This document shows positions 18,168 to 26,462 of a stretch of DNA of 64,000 nt, piece after piece. A program made the translations under genes and the position numbers. This DNA comes from Myxococcales bacterium (GTDB lineage: Bacteria; Myxococcota_A; Bradymonadia; REDH01), in assembly GCA_020633625.1 (NCBI GenBank), contig JACKDJ010000014.1, positions 1 to 64,000 of the forward strand, written 5' to 3'. Position 1 is the first letter of the stretch; every line of letters starts with the position of its first letter. Below the pieces are notes generated by a model that saw only the letters and a list, made by a program, of their open reading frames with translations, was not told where the DNA came from and searched no databases.

Positions 18168-18440
18168 ATGAAGAAGAAGAAGTTCAGCGACGAGAAGATC
18201 CTGGCTCTCCTGGCCGAAGTCGAGGCAGGAGCGACGATCGTCGAGACGTGCCGGAAGCACGGCATCTCAGAGCCGACATTCCACCGCTGGAAGGCCGAGT
18301 TCGCCGGTCTGGACAAGGCCTCGCTGGCCCGGAAGCGAGAGCTCGAGGAGGAGAACGCACGGCTGAAGAAGCTGCTCGCGGAGACTCTCCTGGCCAACGA
18401 GCTGCTCAAGGAGGCGAACGCAATGCTGGGAAAACTGTGA
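18168..18440 (+). CDS. IS3-family transposase OrfA (helix-turn-helix)
   Basis: A 90-residue DNA-binding protein. It has a helix-turn-helix (residues 8-45: ILALLAEVEAGATIVETC, HGISEPTFHRWK) followed by a coiled leucine-zipper region (RELEEENARLKKLLAE) that multimerises OrfA and OrfAB in this family. Near its stop is the heptamer G-GGA-AAA at 18428-18434, in the correct phase for a programmed -1 frameshift that fuses OrfA to OrfB. Confidence 0.93.
   Translation: MKKKKFSDEKILALLAEVEAGATIVETCRKHGISEPTFHRWKAEFAGLDKASLARKRELEEENARLKKLLAETLLANELLKEANAMLGKL
18428..18434 (+). promoter_or_regulatory. -1 ribosomal frameshift slippery site
   Basis: The heptanucleotide GGGAAAA is read G GGA AAA in the orfA frame, a textbook X-XXY-YYZ slippery sequence, 3 bp before the orfA stop codon. 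A -1 slip continues into orfB (GGG AAA ACT GTG), giving the OrfAB transposase. Confidence 0.8.
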
Positions 18441-19270
18441 CGCCCGCGATTCGCCGTCGAATCGTGGGCGGGCTCACGGAGAGGCCGGGTGTGTCCGAGC
18501 GGGCCGCGTGCGCCGCGCTCGGCTGGAGCCGAACGTCGGTACGGTACCAGGCGGTGAAGCCGGCTGCGCACCCGGCCGAAGCAGTGATGTTGTCGGTAGC
18601 TCGCGAGCAGCCTGCCTGGGGCTATCGCCGCATCCATGACGCCGTCCGAGGACGCGGCATCCGCGTCAGTCGTCGCCTGTTCCTGCAGCTCTACAACGAG
18701 CACCGGCTGGCCCATCGTCGGCGGAAGGCGGCGAAGCGCGCACGGCGCTCCGGCAAGCCGCCGGAGCGACGCGCGACGCGTCCGAACGAGATCTGGGCGA
18801 CGGACTTCATGAGTGACCAGCTGAAGACCGGGATGCGGATCCGCCTCCTCGTCGTGGTCGACGAGTACACCCGCGAGCTGCTCGCTCTGCGCGTAGCGCG
18901 GTCGTTCGCGGGGGCGGACGTCGCCAGGGTCCTGGATGAGCTGACCAAGGAGCGCCGGGGGGCGCCCGAGTGTCTTCGTACCGACAACGGTGGCGAGTTC
19001 ATCGGCGCAGATTTGACTCGCTGGCGCGAGCGCCACAGCGTTGCGCCACTGCTGAGTCGGCCTGGGAAGCCTGTCGACAACGCGATCTGCGAGAGCACGA
19101 ACGGCCGGATCCGCGCCGAGTTCCTCAACACGACCGTCTTCACTGCCGTCCAGCACGCCGCCGAGGCGGCGGCGGAGTTCCGCTTCCACTACAACCACAA
19201 GCGACCCCACTCGTCCCTCAAGAACCAAACCCCGGCTGCGTTCGCGGCCAATCACCCGAACCTCTCATAG
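18437..19270 (+). CDS. IS3-family transposase OrfB (DDE integrase core)
   Basis: The catalytic part of the transposase, in the -1 frame relative to OrfA and probably made as an OrfAB fusion. An HTH_21-like segment (WGYRRIHDAVRGRGI) precedes the rve core with catalytic residues Asp in WATDF, Asp in RTDNGGEF and Glu in AICESTNGRIRAEF. The DDE spacing of about 35 residues between the last Asp and Glu is that of IS3 elements. It ends NHKRPHSSLKNQTP...NLS, the usual IS3 C-terminus. The marked start is nominal (GTG at the frameshift junction). Confidence 0.92.
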   Translation: MTPAIRRRIVGGLTERPGVSERAACAALGWSRTSVRYQAVKPAAHPAEAVMLSVAREQPAWGYRRIHDAVRGRGIRVSRRLFLQLYNEHRLAHRRRKAAKRARRSGKPPERRATRPNEIWATDFMSDQLKTGMRIRLLVVVDEYTRELLALRVARSFAGADVARVLDELTKERRGAPECLRTDNGGEFIGADLTRWRERHSVAPLLSRPGKPVDNAICESTNGRIRAEFLNTTVFTAVQHAAEAAAEFRFHYNHKRPHSSLKNQTPAAFAANHPNLS

Positions 19271-19300
19271 CGCCTGGTACCGGAAACAGGGACCACGTCC
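19261..19300 (-). repeat. IS3 right terminal inverted repeat
   Basis: Imperfect inverted counterpart of 18110-18149; ends ...GGGACCACGTCC before the CGGT target duplication. The orfB stop codon lies inside it, as is usual for IS3 elements. Confidence 0.85.
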
Positions 19301-19779
19301 CGGTCGAGGTCTTCGAGGCGTACGCCCACTGCCGGCTGGTTCTCCCAGCGATGCCTGCTGTGGTTGCGGTCGAGGAGCAGTCGCGCGTACTCGTCCTGCG
19401 ACATCACGGTGGTCGTCGAGCCGACGCGCTTGTACGGCTTCGACTCAAAGACGAAGGGCGCGAACGGACGGGAGGGCAGAGCCTCGAGTACGAGGACCTG
19501 CCGGCCTTTGCGCACGTCGACCCGGCTCAGCTCGACGCGCGCCGGCGGCTCGAACCGCCCGAGCATCGCGGCGACGTCGCGGAGCGTCATGTCGGCGACC
19601 TCCTGCCCGACGAGCTTCCCATCGGGGCTGACGCCAATCAACACCCGGCCACCCTCACCGTTGAGGAACGCGCAGAGCGTCTCGCCAGCGCGCTTCAGCT
19701 CCGCGGTCGAACGCTTGAGCTCGAGCGTCTCGGACTCGCCCTGAGCGATGAGGGATTGGAGTGCGCTGAGGGTGGTCAC
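19301..19779 (-). pseudogene. 5' part of AlbA_2/HATPase-type regulator split by IS3 element
   Basis: N-terminal AlbA_2 (Schlafen-type) DNA-binding domain of the gene whose remainder is at 17118-18109. The family signature is clear: GESETLELKRS, CAFLNGEGGRVLIGVS, KPYKRVGSTT and the RWENQPAVGV motif before the cut. The ATG at 19779 starts MTTLSALQSLIAQGE, usual for the family. With the insertion present, the frame runs 16 codons into the element before a stop at 19252, giving a truncated 175-residue product that keeps an intact AlbA_2 domain but no ATPase. Such proteins occur often in defence islands, though their exact roles vary. Confidence 0.88.
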
Positions 19780-19837
19780 GGATCGCTCCGATACGTGTCG
19801 ATAGGCCGTGGTCCACCTGCATCATCGGAACGTGTCA

Positions 19838-20248
19838 ATGGACGTGAGACCACGGTCACTCGAAAATAGGGATCATCAGGGGGCAGGGCCGCTTTTCCAG
19901 CAGACTCTCCCCGACCTGCGAGGCAACGTCTACCTCTCGAGCGCTGGGCCCGACCTCGAAGATGTTGGCGCGTACCTCGGCAGCAACCTCATCATGCCGG
20001 ACGGAGGACACAGCCACACTGGAGTCACCGGATCTGCGGGAAGGCACAAGCATGACATACGCGGGGCTCGCGTCCAGGAGAAGGGTGGTGTCGCGCTCGC
20101 CACGGGGACCCCGAGGAAGCCGCACGACCACGACATGCCAAGTACCGGTGAGCACGCACACTCGATCGGTCCAGAGGGCGCGCACACACACGGCACCGAC
20201 AAGCGACCGCTGAGCTTCGTGCTGACGTTCATCATCCGGGTCGCCTAG
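19838..20248 (+). CDS. small His-rich protein resembling a phage tail-collar C-terminus
   Basis: A 136-residue protein with five HxH motifs (GHSHTG, RHKHDI, PHDHDM, EHAHSI, AHTHGT) spaced along Gly-rich loops and a C-terminal strand RPLSFVLTFIIRVA. This combination resembles the end of phage short-tail-fibre or collar proteins, in which His pairs bind metal and the last residues pack as a beta strand. It lacks the collar domain proper, so it may be a remnant or a separate small protein. ATG at 19838 is used; GTG at 19808 is possible. It converges with drmC and is divergent from the AlbA gene. Confidence 0.5.
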   Translation: MDVRPRSLENRDHQGAGPLFQQTLPDLRGNVYLSSAGPDLEDVGAYLGSNLIMPDGGHSHTGVTGSAGRHKHDIRGARVQEKGGVALATGTPRKPHDHDMPSTGEHAHSIGPEGAHTHGTDKRPLSFVLTFIIRVA

Positions 20249-20257
20249 CCCAAGGCC

Positions 20258-20293
20258 GCGCGACCTGCCGCCTACCCCGGCGGTAGGTCGCGC
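20258..20293. terminator. bidirectional hairpin between drmC and the His-rich gene
   Basis: Arms GCGCGACCTGCCGCC and GGCGGTAGGTCGCGC pair over 15 bp with one C/T position out of register, around a 6-base loop. It covers the drmC stop codon and lies 10 bp after the His-rich gene, as expected for a shared terminator of convergent genes. Confidence 0.65.
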
Positions 20294-21060
20294 GACCGCG
20301 CCGCATCGACTGCGACGAACCAGCCGGCTCGTCGCGCGTCCGCGAACTGCCGCTCCAGGCGCGCGGCGAAGTCGCGGTCGCGCAGCAGCACTCCTACCTC
20401 GACGTTCCGCTCGTTACCCCGCCGGGTGAAGTTCGCGGACGTCACGTAGGCACGCTCGCCATCCACGACGGCGCACTTGGCGTGCAGGCTCGCAAACACG
20501 CCGCCGTCCAACACCCGCCGATCGATCCAAATGTTCGGCCAGCGATCTCGCCAGGGCCAGTTCCCCCGCACGAAGTCACGAACCTGCGCGTCGACCTGGC
20601 TCGGCGTCACCCCTACCGGCCCGGATGGCGACGCCTGCGGCTGATTGATGTTGAGGTAGATATCGACCTGCACGCGGTGGGCGACCATCGCGTCATGCAG
20701 CGGTGCCAGATGGTCGGCGCCGCCGTCGAAGCTGTACCCGGCGAGCAAGACGCGCTCCCGAGCGGATCCAAGGACCTCGCGCAGGACGACGACGCTTCGG
20801 CGCGACTCCGCGACCGGAGCTTCCGGCCCGGTCCAGACCAGCTCCGGCGCGCACCCGGCGTGCGCCGCTCGCTCGGTCAGGATCGCTTCGACGACGGGAA
20901 GCCACGCCCCGTCTTCTATGCGCTGAAGGGCGTCGCGAATCGACGCTTGCTCGTCGTCGAGGCCGAGCGCTTCGAAGGCAGCCGACGTCAGGCCGCGCGA
21001 GTCCCTCAGCGCGACGGCCAGCCGACGAAGCGTCTCGGTTGAGAGGTCGTGGACGGTCAC
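20272..21060 (-). CDS. drmC: DISARM protein DrmC (phospholipase D-like)
   Basis: A 262-residue protein with a single HKD motif: LHAKCAVVD followed by TSANFTRRGNERNVEVG, as in PLD-family nucleases. In DISARM, DrmC is the PLD-domain component; it was found dispensable for protection in the Bacillus system. The first 110 residues are helical and resemble the N-terminal part of other DrmC proteins. The GTG start at 21060 overlaps the drmB stop (GTGA), so translation is coupled. It is the last gene of the drm transcription unit and ends in a bidirectional hairpin. Confidence 0.9.
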   Translation of the reverse strand: MTVHDLSTETLRRLAVALRDSRGLTSAAFEALGLDDEQASIRDALQRIEDGAWLPVVEAILTERAAHAGCAPELVWTGPEAPVAESRRSVVVLREVLGSARERVLLAGYSFDGGADHLAPLHDAMVAHRVQVDIYLNINQPQASPSGPVGVTPSQVDAQVRDFVRGNWPWRDRWPNIWIDRRVLDGGVFASLHAKCAVVDGERAYVTSANFTRRGNERNVEVGVLLRDRDFAARLERQFADARRAGWFVAVDAARSRDLPPG

Positions 21061-22922
21061 AAGAGTGGCGGGGCGGCGAAGAACGCAGCTCTCGGGTCCG
21101 CCCCGATCGTCGGAACCACGAGGGCACGGTCCAGGTAGCGATTGAACCACTCGCAGGAGCACTCCGCCACATACAGGCAGCCGTGACACGCCGCGCCGTC
21201 CAACCACCGCTCCGAGCCGTCGGTCGGCTCGTGACCGGCGCAGACCGGGTCGTTCGAGCACAGGGAGCCGAGCCGCAGTGCACGTTCGAGGTGGTCGGCG
21301 AGAAACCGGCCTTGCTCGACGAGTCCGCCGAGCGTGCCGTCGGTTCCGGGACTCCCGGTGCTCAACAAGAGCCCTGACATCGCTCCCGCCTCGTGGTCCG
21401 GCGGCGCGCAGTAGATCCGCTCGCGGATCGAGCTTGCGCTGTATCCGCACTCGAGAGACAGCGCGGTGATCAGCAGATGGGAGAGGCTGTGCAGCAGGTA
21501 AAACCTCGCTCCCGGGAACTCGCCCGCGCCGCCGGCGTGCCGGTGTGCCAGCCAGCCCTGGTAGAGCTTGGCCGCACGATCGCGCACCTCTTGCCGGGCC
21601 TCCCACTCCGCGAGCCGCTCGGGGTCGAGCTCGATGAAGACTCCCTCGCCGCGGATCTCCGAGGCCGGGAGCCATGTCTGAGTTACCCCGATCGGCTGAA
21701 TGCGGTCCTGGACCTCGTGTTCGCCCTGCAGTGTCGCGGCGGGCGGCTCGATCCGTGTGAACCCGACCAGCGCCCTGACCTCCCGGAGGTTGTGTGCGAG
21801 CACGACGCGCGAGATGCCCGTCCCGGCCGGTGGTGGGACGGCACGCGGAAAGAACGTGGCGTTGTCCGTCGGTGGACGCTCGCCCGGCAGCTCGAAGTCC
21901 GCGCGCACAAACTCGGAGTACTCGGCGTGACGAAGGGGCGGTGGCTCCGGCTTGTGCCCCCGCCGAACCTCGTCGACCACTCGCAGCACCGACGCGTCGT
22001 CGAACGAGCCGAGCGCATCGGCGATCGCCGGGATCGTGCGAAACACGGGCAGGCTGTCCGGCGTCGCTGCCTGGAGGGTCGCCCAGCTCGCCCGCACCAC
22101 GTCCCACAGGGACACGCTCGTGTCGGGAATCGACAGCGCGCTCTCAACGACAGAGAAGTATGCGTTGCTCGCGGTCCGCACCAGCAGCCGCGTCCTCTCC
22201 GTGCATGACTCACCCTCGGCTCCGACGGGACCGAGCCACGGGCGTCTACCGCGACAGTGTGGATTCGCGCTCTCGTCGCCGCGGGCATCGATGAGCTGGC
22301 GCACCGCGCCGCAGCTTCGACACCGGATGCGAATGGACGCGAAGTCGCCGCTGGGGCCTTCGTCGAAGACCAGACTCGGTGCCTTGCACGCCTGCTGGTC
22401 GGGGGTGCCGGTCTGGTGCACGAACCAGACCCACGGAAACTCGTCGATATGCCCGTTTCGGCACGCCGACAGGAACCGAACGGGCACACACTCCGAGCCG
22501 CGTTTGGTGCAGTCGTGGACCCAGCGGTCGCGCTTGCGCGTCAGGCCGGCGGTCGCCCGTATCAGGGCGCGGCACTCCGTGTTCTGGCACACGAACCAAT
22601 CAGGAAACTGCAGGGCGTCGATGCCCACGGACTTCCGCGGGGTCTGGTCGTCGCCGGCCGGCGGCGCGCGAAACGCGTCGGTGACGTCGAGTGGCCGGTC
22701 GTGAGACTTCAGTCGCCGCGCGAGGCGATTCGCGAGGCGTGGCTCGTCGATTCTATCCCACTCGCGCCCGACGCTGCGCCAGAAGTCCAGTCCGCTGATC
22801 ATCACCGCGTCGTGGAGCAGGTCAACGAGGGCGCCGGGCCCGTACGTGGTTATCACCTGGCTCCGGCGGAGCTGCCCGTCGGGGCGGACGTACCCTGCGG
22901 CCGGTCGACTACGCGTCGCCAT
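21057..22922 (-). CDS. drmB: DISARM protein DrmB (DUF1998)
   Basis: A 621-residue partner of the DrmA helicase. The C-terminal DUF1998 signature is visible as YLLHSLSHLLITALSLECGY followed by SSIRERIY. Cysteine pairs (CQNTEC, RCRSCG, CSNDPVC, CHGCLYVAECSC) suggest zinc-binding modules. DrmA and DrmB form the core complex of DISARM that binds and acts on incoming phage DNA. The ATG at 22922 lies 14 bp inside the end of drmA, and its N-terminus (YVRPDGQLRRSQVITTYGPGA) resembles other DrmB starts. The stop overlaps drmC by 4 bp. Confidence 0.94.
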   Translation of the reverse strand: MATRSRPAAGYVRPDGQLRRSQVITTYGPGALVDLLHDAVMISGLDFWRSVGREWDRIDEPRLANRLARRLKSHDRPLDVTDAFRAPPAGDDQTPRKSVGIDALQFPDWFVCQNTECRALIRATAGLTRKRDRWVHDCTKRGSECVPVRFLSACRNGHIDEFPWVWFVHQTGTPDQQACKAPSLVFDEGPSGDFASIRIRCRSCGAVRQLIDARGDESANPHCRGRRPWLGPVGAEGESCTERTRLLVRTASNAYFSVVESALSIPDTSVSLWDVVRASWATLQAATPDSLPVFRTIPAIADALGSFDDASVLRVVDEVRRGHKPEPPPLRHAEYSEFVRADFELPGERPPTDNATFFPRAVPPPAGTGISRVVLAHNLREVRALVGFTRIEPPAATLQGEHEVQDRIQPIGVTQTWLPASEIRGEGVFIELDPERLAEWEARQEVRDRAAKLYQGWLAHRHAGGAGEFPGARFYLLHSLSHLLITALSLECGYSASSIRERIYCAPPDHEAGAMSGLLLSTGSPGTDGTLGGLVEQGRFLADHLERALRLGSLCSNDPVCAGHEPTDGSERWLDGAACHGCLYVAECSCEWFNRYLDRALVVPTIGADPRAAFFAAPPLL

Positions 22923-25900
22923 CTGCGACCTCCCTCTTGAGCTCGCGACGATAGACCCACACATGCACCGACGGCTCAACATCGCGCATCGACATCGGCG
23001 CGGTGAACGCGCGCTCGTCCGGGCTTCGATCGTCCGTCTCGTCGATGCCGGTGGACATGATCGGGCGACCCCGACCGTCGCGGTCGAGGACCGTGTATGT
23101 GCGCGTCGCGCCGCCTTCGACGGCCTCCCGCAGCAGCACCTCGAGCCTGTCGAGCAGGTTCTCGCCGCGCGCAACCACGGCCTTCCGCAGAAGGTCCGCG
23201 CCCTTCGCGTCGCCGGCCGCCGCGGCCCGATTCGCGACCGCAGTCAGCGCGCGCGCGGCGATGCGCGCGCGCGCCGCCGGAATTCGGTGCACCGCGCCCG
23301 CGGGCATCAGCTCGGCCTCCCCGTGCCGAATCATCGCGATCAGCGCCCCCGCGAAGCCGCGCTGCAGTGCCGGCGCAGAGAACGGGGTGAGACTCGTCGG
23401 CTCGACGAACCGGTAGAACGACCTGTGAAACGCGACGAAGCCCTCATAGTGCGAGCGGTCACGCGGTCGGTGCAGGTTGTAGCACGTCACCACCAAGCCC
23501 GGCCGATCGTCGCGCCGTCCCACGCGGCTCGACGCCTGAATGTACTCGCTGGTCGTCTTCGGCTGTCCGGCCACCACCATCAGGCCGAGACGGTCGATGT
23601 CGACGCCGACAGAGATCATGTTGCTCGCGAGAACGACATCGACGTGCTCCTTCAGCGCGAAGCTCTTCTCTAGCCGCGCCTTCGTCGCCGCGATGCGAGC
23701 AGTGCTCTCGCGACTCGTCAGCTCGGCCGGCTCCGTCGCGAGGTCGCGGTCCGCAAACCACGGGTGCGCGCCCGTGTGTGCCTCTGGGACGCGACGCGAC
23801 GCCGACGCGCAGCGCACGCGCGCTTCATCTTCGACGAGCCGACGCATCCCGCCGAGCTCGCGGAGGCTGTTGAAGTAGCCCACGAGCGTCATGTAGGAGT
23901 CGGCCGGCTGGTCCTCGACGCCGGGAAGCCATTGCTTCTGTGCGCCGGCGAGCAGCGCCGAGTATGTCCGCAACAGGATGTTCTTCGTCGGCCGCCCCGC
24001 CGCCGCAACACCGGCATACAGGCGACCTGGCACCGCGCGATCCACGACCGAGAACCAGGTCTCGTTCTCGTCGATGCCCGGCGGCGGAAACACACGCAGG
24101 CGGTCCCGAGCAAACAGCGCGCGGACGTGGCGGTCGGCCCGCCGCACCGTCGCGGTCGACGCAAGGAGCTTGGGCCGCCGCGTTCGCCCATCTGGCGTGA
24201 CGACCTGACAGAGGTGGTCGACCGCCGTCTCGTACAGCCCGACCATGGTGCCGAGCGGCCCGGAGATCAGGTGGAGCTCGTCTTGGACGATCAGCTCCGG
24301 CGGCTGGAGCCTGTCTGGAAGCGACACCGCGCCGTCGCGCACGGCCTCGGTCGCGGTGCCAAAGAACCTGCCCCCACTCCGCGCCGTCACACGCCCAAAC
24401 AACATCCCGGCCTGCGCGCGGTATGGCAGCAGCGCGAACTTGTCGACCGTGCCGATCAAGAAGCTCGGCAGCTCGCGGTAGATCTGCTCGTCGACGTACA
24501 CGACCGGCAGGCCGTCGGCGTGACGTGCGTCCGAGAAGTCGCAGCGGTGGTTCGAGCAGCTCAGCACGAGCCGCTCCGGAGCGCTCGTGCTCGGGAGCAA
24601 GCGGAAGCTCTGCGCGTTGAACGCGCTCCCGCACCAAGGGCACGCCGGCAGCGGGCACGGAAGCTCGGCTCCCCGGTTGTTCTTGTAGTCGGTGACCTGG
24701 CGAGCGAGCGCCGCGAGCGTGTTCGCGGTCGCGCTCGTCCCAACCCAGAGGCCGATGCCGAAGCGAACGTCGCCCAGCGTCGACGGAGCCTCGCGGCGCT
24801 GCTTCTCGAGCGCACAGACGAGCGTGGCAGCCCGCCCGAGCTGATCGAGCGTCAGAAGACGCAGCGTGTAGCGTAGGATCACGGTCACGCCGAGACCCGC
24901 GTCTGGTCTCCCGTGACCTCGCAGTCGGCGCAGCACCAGCGCGAACGCGATGACGCCGAGGTATGCCTCCGTCTTACCACCGCCCGTCGGGAAGAAGATC
25001 AGCTCGACGGCAGCCCGATCCGCGTGCGCGTCGTCGGTCACACCCACGACGTTCAGGAGGACGAACGCGAGCTGGAACAGGCGCCACCGCGGCTCCGCGC
25101 CGCCGGCGTACCGCTCGGGGCTGCGAGCGCGCGCAGCATCGGCCATCGCGCGGTTCGCGAGCTGGAACGCGCGCCGCGCGACCGCGTCCGTCGCCAGGAC
25201 CTCGATCCCCCGCTCGATTCGGGTCGCCGCCTCCGAGGCATCCGCCAGGAGCTGCTCTCGCGTCTCCCGTCGACGCTCGCCGTCGAGCGGGACGAGGTGC
25301 TGCTCCGCCACCCAGCGCCGGTACCCCTCGACGATCGGTCCAAGACTGGCGCGGAGCTCGGCCGGATCGTCCAACAGCGAGAGGCGGCTCATCCGCACCT
25401 CGACGCCGGCGACCTCGCGCGCCACCACTCGTGGCACCTCCGCAACCGGGATCCAACGCGTCTGCACCACCGTCCCGTCGATCACACCCTCGGCGACGAC
25501 CGTCTCGACCGCGACACCGTGCCCCGTCGCATACTCGCGGACATCGCGGAACTGCAGATCCGCGACCCGCGCGTCGACCTCGTCGATCTGGGCGTCTCGC
25601 GGGTTTGGACGCACGACGAACGGTGACGCGGCGCGGACGACAAGCCCCACCTGGAACGCGTAGCCAGCGTCCCGCGCGCCCTCGGGGGCGCTCGCCCGTC
25701 GGTTGACCAGAAACAGCGCGACGGCGCGCGTGCCAGGCGGGACCCCGGCCCGAGGGCTGTCGACCGGCTGAATGCTCCCCTCGATCACGAGCCCGTCGCT
25801 GTCGGGGACCGCGACCCCGAGCGCAAGGGACCTCGCGTCGAGAGCGACCGTGACCGTCTCGCTCCGCGCGGGCCGCCGCTGCCACAGCACTCGGCGCGAC

Positions 25901-26298
25901 GGCGCCGCGGTCACGGGTGCGCCGGCCGCGCGCGCCGTCATCGCCGCCTCGTCGATACGCTCGTAGTCTGCCCACCGGGCGGTGATCTCGACCGAGGCGA
26001 GTCCGTCGGGGACCAGGAGCGACATGCCGATCGAGGCGGGGACGAACCGACGGCGCTTGGGCTCGGGGTCAGCGTCGTGCGCGTCTTCTGACGCCACGTC
26101 ATCGCCGGCGCCCTCTTGCTCGTCCTCGTCGGGGGAGTCCAGCTCGCGGTCTTCCTCTGGGGCGATGAAACCGGTGAGGTACCAGCGCGAAGGCGACATC
26201 TCGAGCACCTCGCGCTCGCGCGAAGGGTCGAAGGGTCCGACCAGATCGGCTTCGAGCGTGCGGACCAGGTGGTCCCGAACGGCGACGGCTGGGGTCAC
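22909..26298 (-). CDS. drmA: DISARM helicase DrmA
   Basis: A 1129-residue superfamily 2 helicase. Walker A is FPTGGGKTEAYLGV, motif II is QDELHLISGPLG (a DELH box), and the C-terminal lobe shows SNMISVGVDIDRLG and the motif VI arginines in QASSRVGR. A CPWCG/CSNHRC zinc-like insertion sits between motifs I and II. DrmA senses and translocates on DNA with DrmB. The GTG at 26298 follows a GGGAG ribosome site (minus strand) by six bases and gives a family-like N-terminus; an upstream Arg-rich extension to 26385 is rejected. Unusually, the metallopeptidase lipoprotein gene on the other strand separates it from drmMI. Confidence 0.95.
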   Translation of the reverse strand: MTPAVAVRDHLVRTLEADLVGPFDPSREREVLEMSPSRWYLTGFIAPEEDRELDSPDEDEQEGAGDDVASEDAHDADPEPKRRRFVPASIGMSLLVPDGLASVEITARWADYERIDEAAMTARAAGAPVTAAPSRRVLWQRRPARSETVTVALDARSLALGVAVPDSDGLVIEGSIQPVDSPRAGVPPGTRAVALFLVNRRASAPEGARDAGYAFQVGLVVRAASPFVVRPNPRDAQIDEVDARVADLQFRDVREYATGHGVAVETVVAEGVIDGTVVQTRWIPVAEVPRVVAREVAGVEVRMSRLSLLDDPAELRASLGPIVEGYRRWVAEQHLVPLDGERRRETREQLLADASEAATRIERGIEVLATDAVARRAFQLANRAMADAARARSPERYAGGAEPRWRLFQLAFVLLNVVGVTDDAHADRAAVELIFFPTGGGKTEAYLGVIAFALVLRRLRGHGRPDAGLGVTVILRYTLRLLTLDQLGRAATLVCALEKQRREAPSTLGDVRFGIGLWVGTSATANTLAALARQVTDYKNNRGAELPCPLPACPWCGSAFNAQSFRLLPSTSAPERLVLSCSNHRCDFSDARHADGLPVVYVDEQIYRELPSFLIGTVDKFALLPYRAQAGMLFGRVTARSGGRFFGTATEAVRDGAVSLPDRLQPPELIVQDELHLISGPLGTMVGLYETAVDHLCQVVTPDGRTRRPKLLASTATVRRADRHVRALFARDRLRVFPPPGIDENETWFSVVDRAVPGRLYAGVAAAGRPTKNILLRTYSALLAGAQKQWLPGVEDQPADSYMTLVGYFNSLRELGGMRRLVEDEARVRCASASRRVPEAHTGAHPWFADRDLATEPAELTSRESTARIAATKARLEKSFALKEHVDVVLASNMISVGVDIDRLGLMVVAGQPKTTSEYIQASSRVGRRDDRPGLVVTCYNLHRPRDRSHYEGFVAFHRSFYRFVEPTSLTPFSAPALQRGFAGALIAMIRHGEAELMPAGAVHRIPAARARIAARALTAVANRAAAAGDAKGADLLRKAVVARGENLLDRLEVLLREAVEGGATRTYTVLDRDGRGRPIMSTGIDETDDRSPDERAFTAPMSMRDVEPSVHVWVYRRELKREVADGDA

Positions 26299-26462
26299 TG
26301 GCTCTCCCGAGGTTCGACGTCTGCGGAGCGTGCCCGATCCGCGCCGACAAGTGAAGCGCGACGGCTGACCGCGGAGGCGGATCAACCGGATCGATGGGCG
26401 CTTGACGCGGCCCTCGTGGCGATGCAGCTAGTGTCGCTCCAATCCACGTGCAGAGGAACGAG

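Larger units (their letters stand above)
18110..19300 (+). mobile_element. complete IS3-family insertion sequence (1191 bp)
   Basis: Bounded by imperfect terminal inverted repeats of about 40 bp (18110-18149 and 19261-19300), beginning GGACGTG on each strand; the inner part CCAGG[T/C]GCTA is well matched. It carries overlapping orfA and orfB, a -1 frameshift site and a DDE transposase, so it appears intact. It has inserted into an AlbA_2/HATPase gene with a CGGT duplication. Transposase orientation is opposite to the disrupted gene. Confidence 0.92.

Noticed and set aside
18124..19286. Shorter IS3 boundaries at the TTTCC/GGAAA inverted pair
   Set aside because: Excision there leaves extra residues in the host gene. 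The boundaries 18110-19300 give a clean CGGT duplication and restore the family motif.
19838..20248. Evidence for a prophage
   Set aside because: Only one small collar-like protein is present; there are no other phage structural, integrase or lysis genes nearby.
26299..26385. N-terminal extension of drmA
   Set aside because: Arg-rich residues without family character; the GTG at 26298 has a proper ribosome site.
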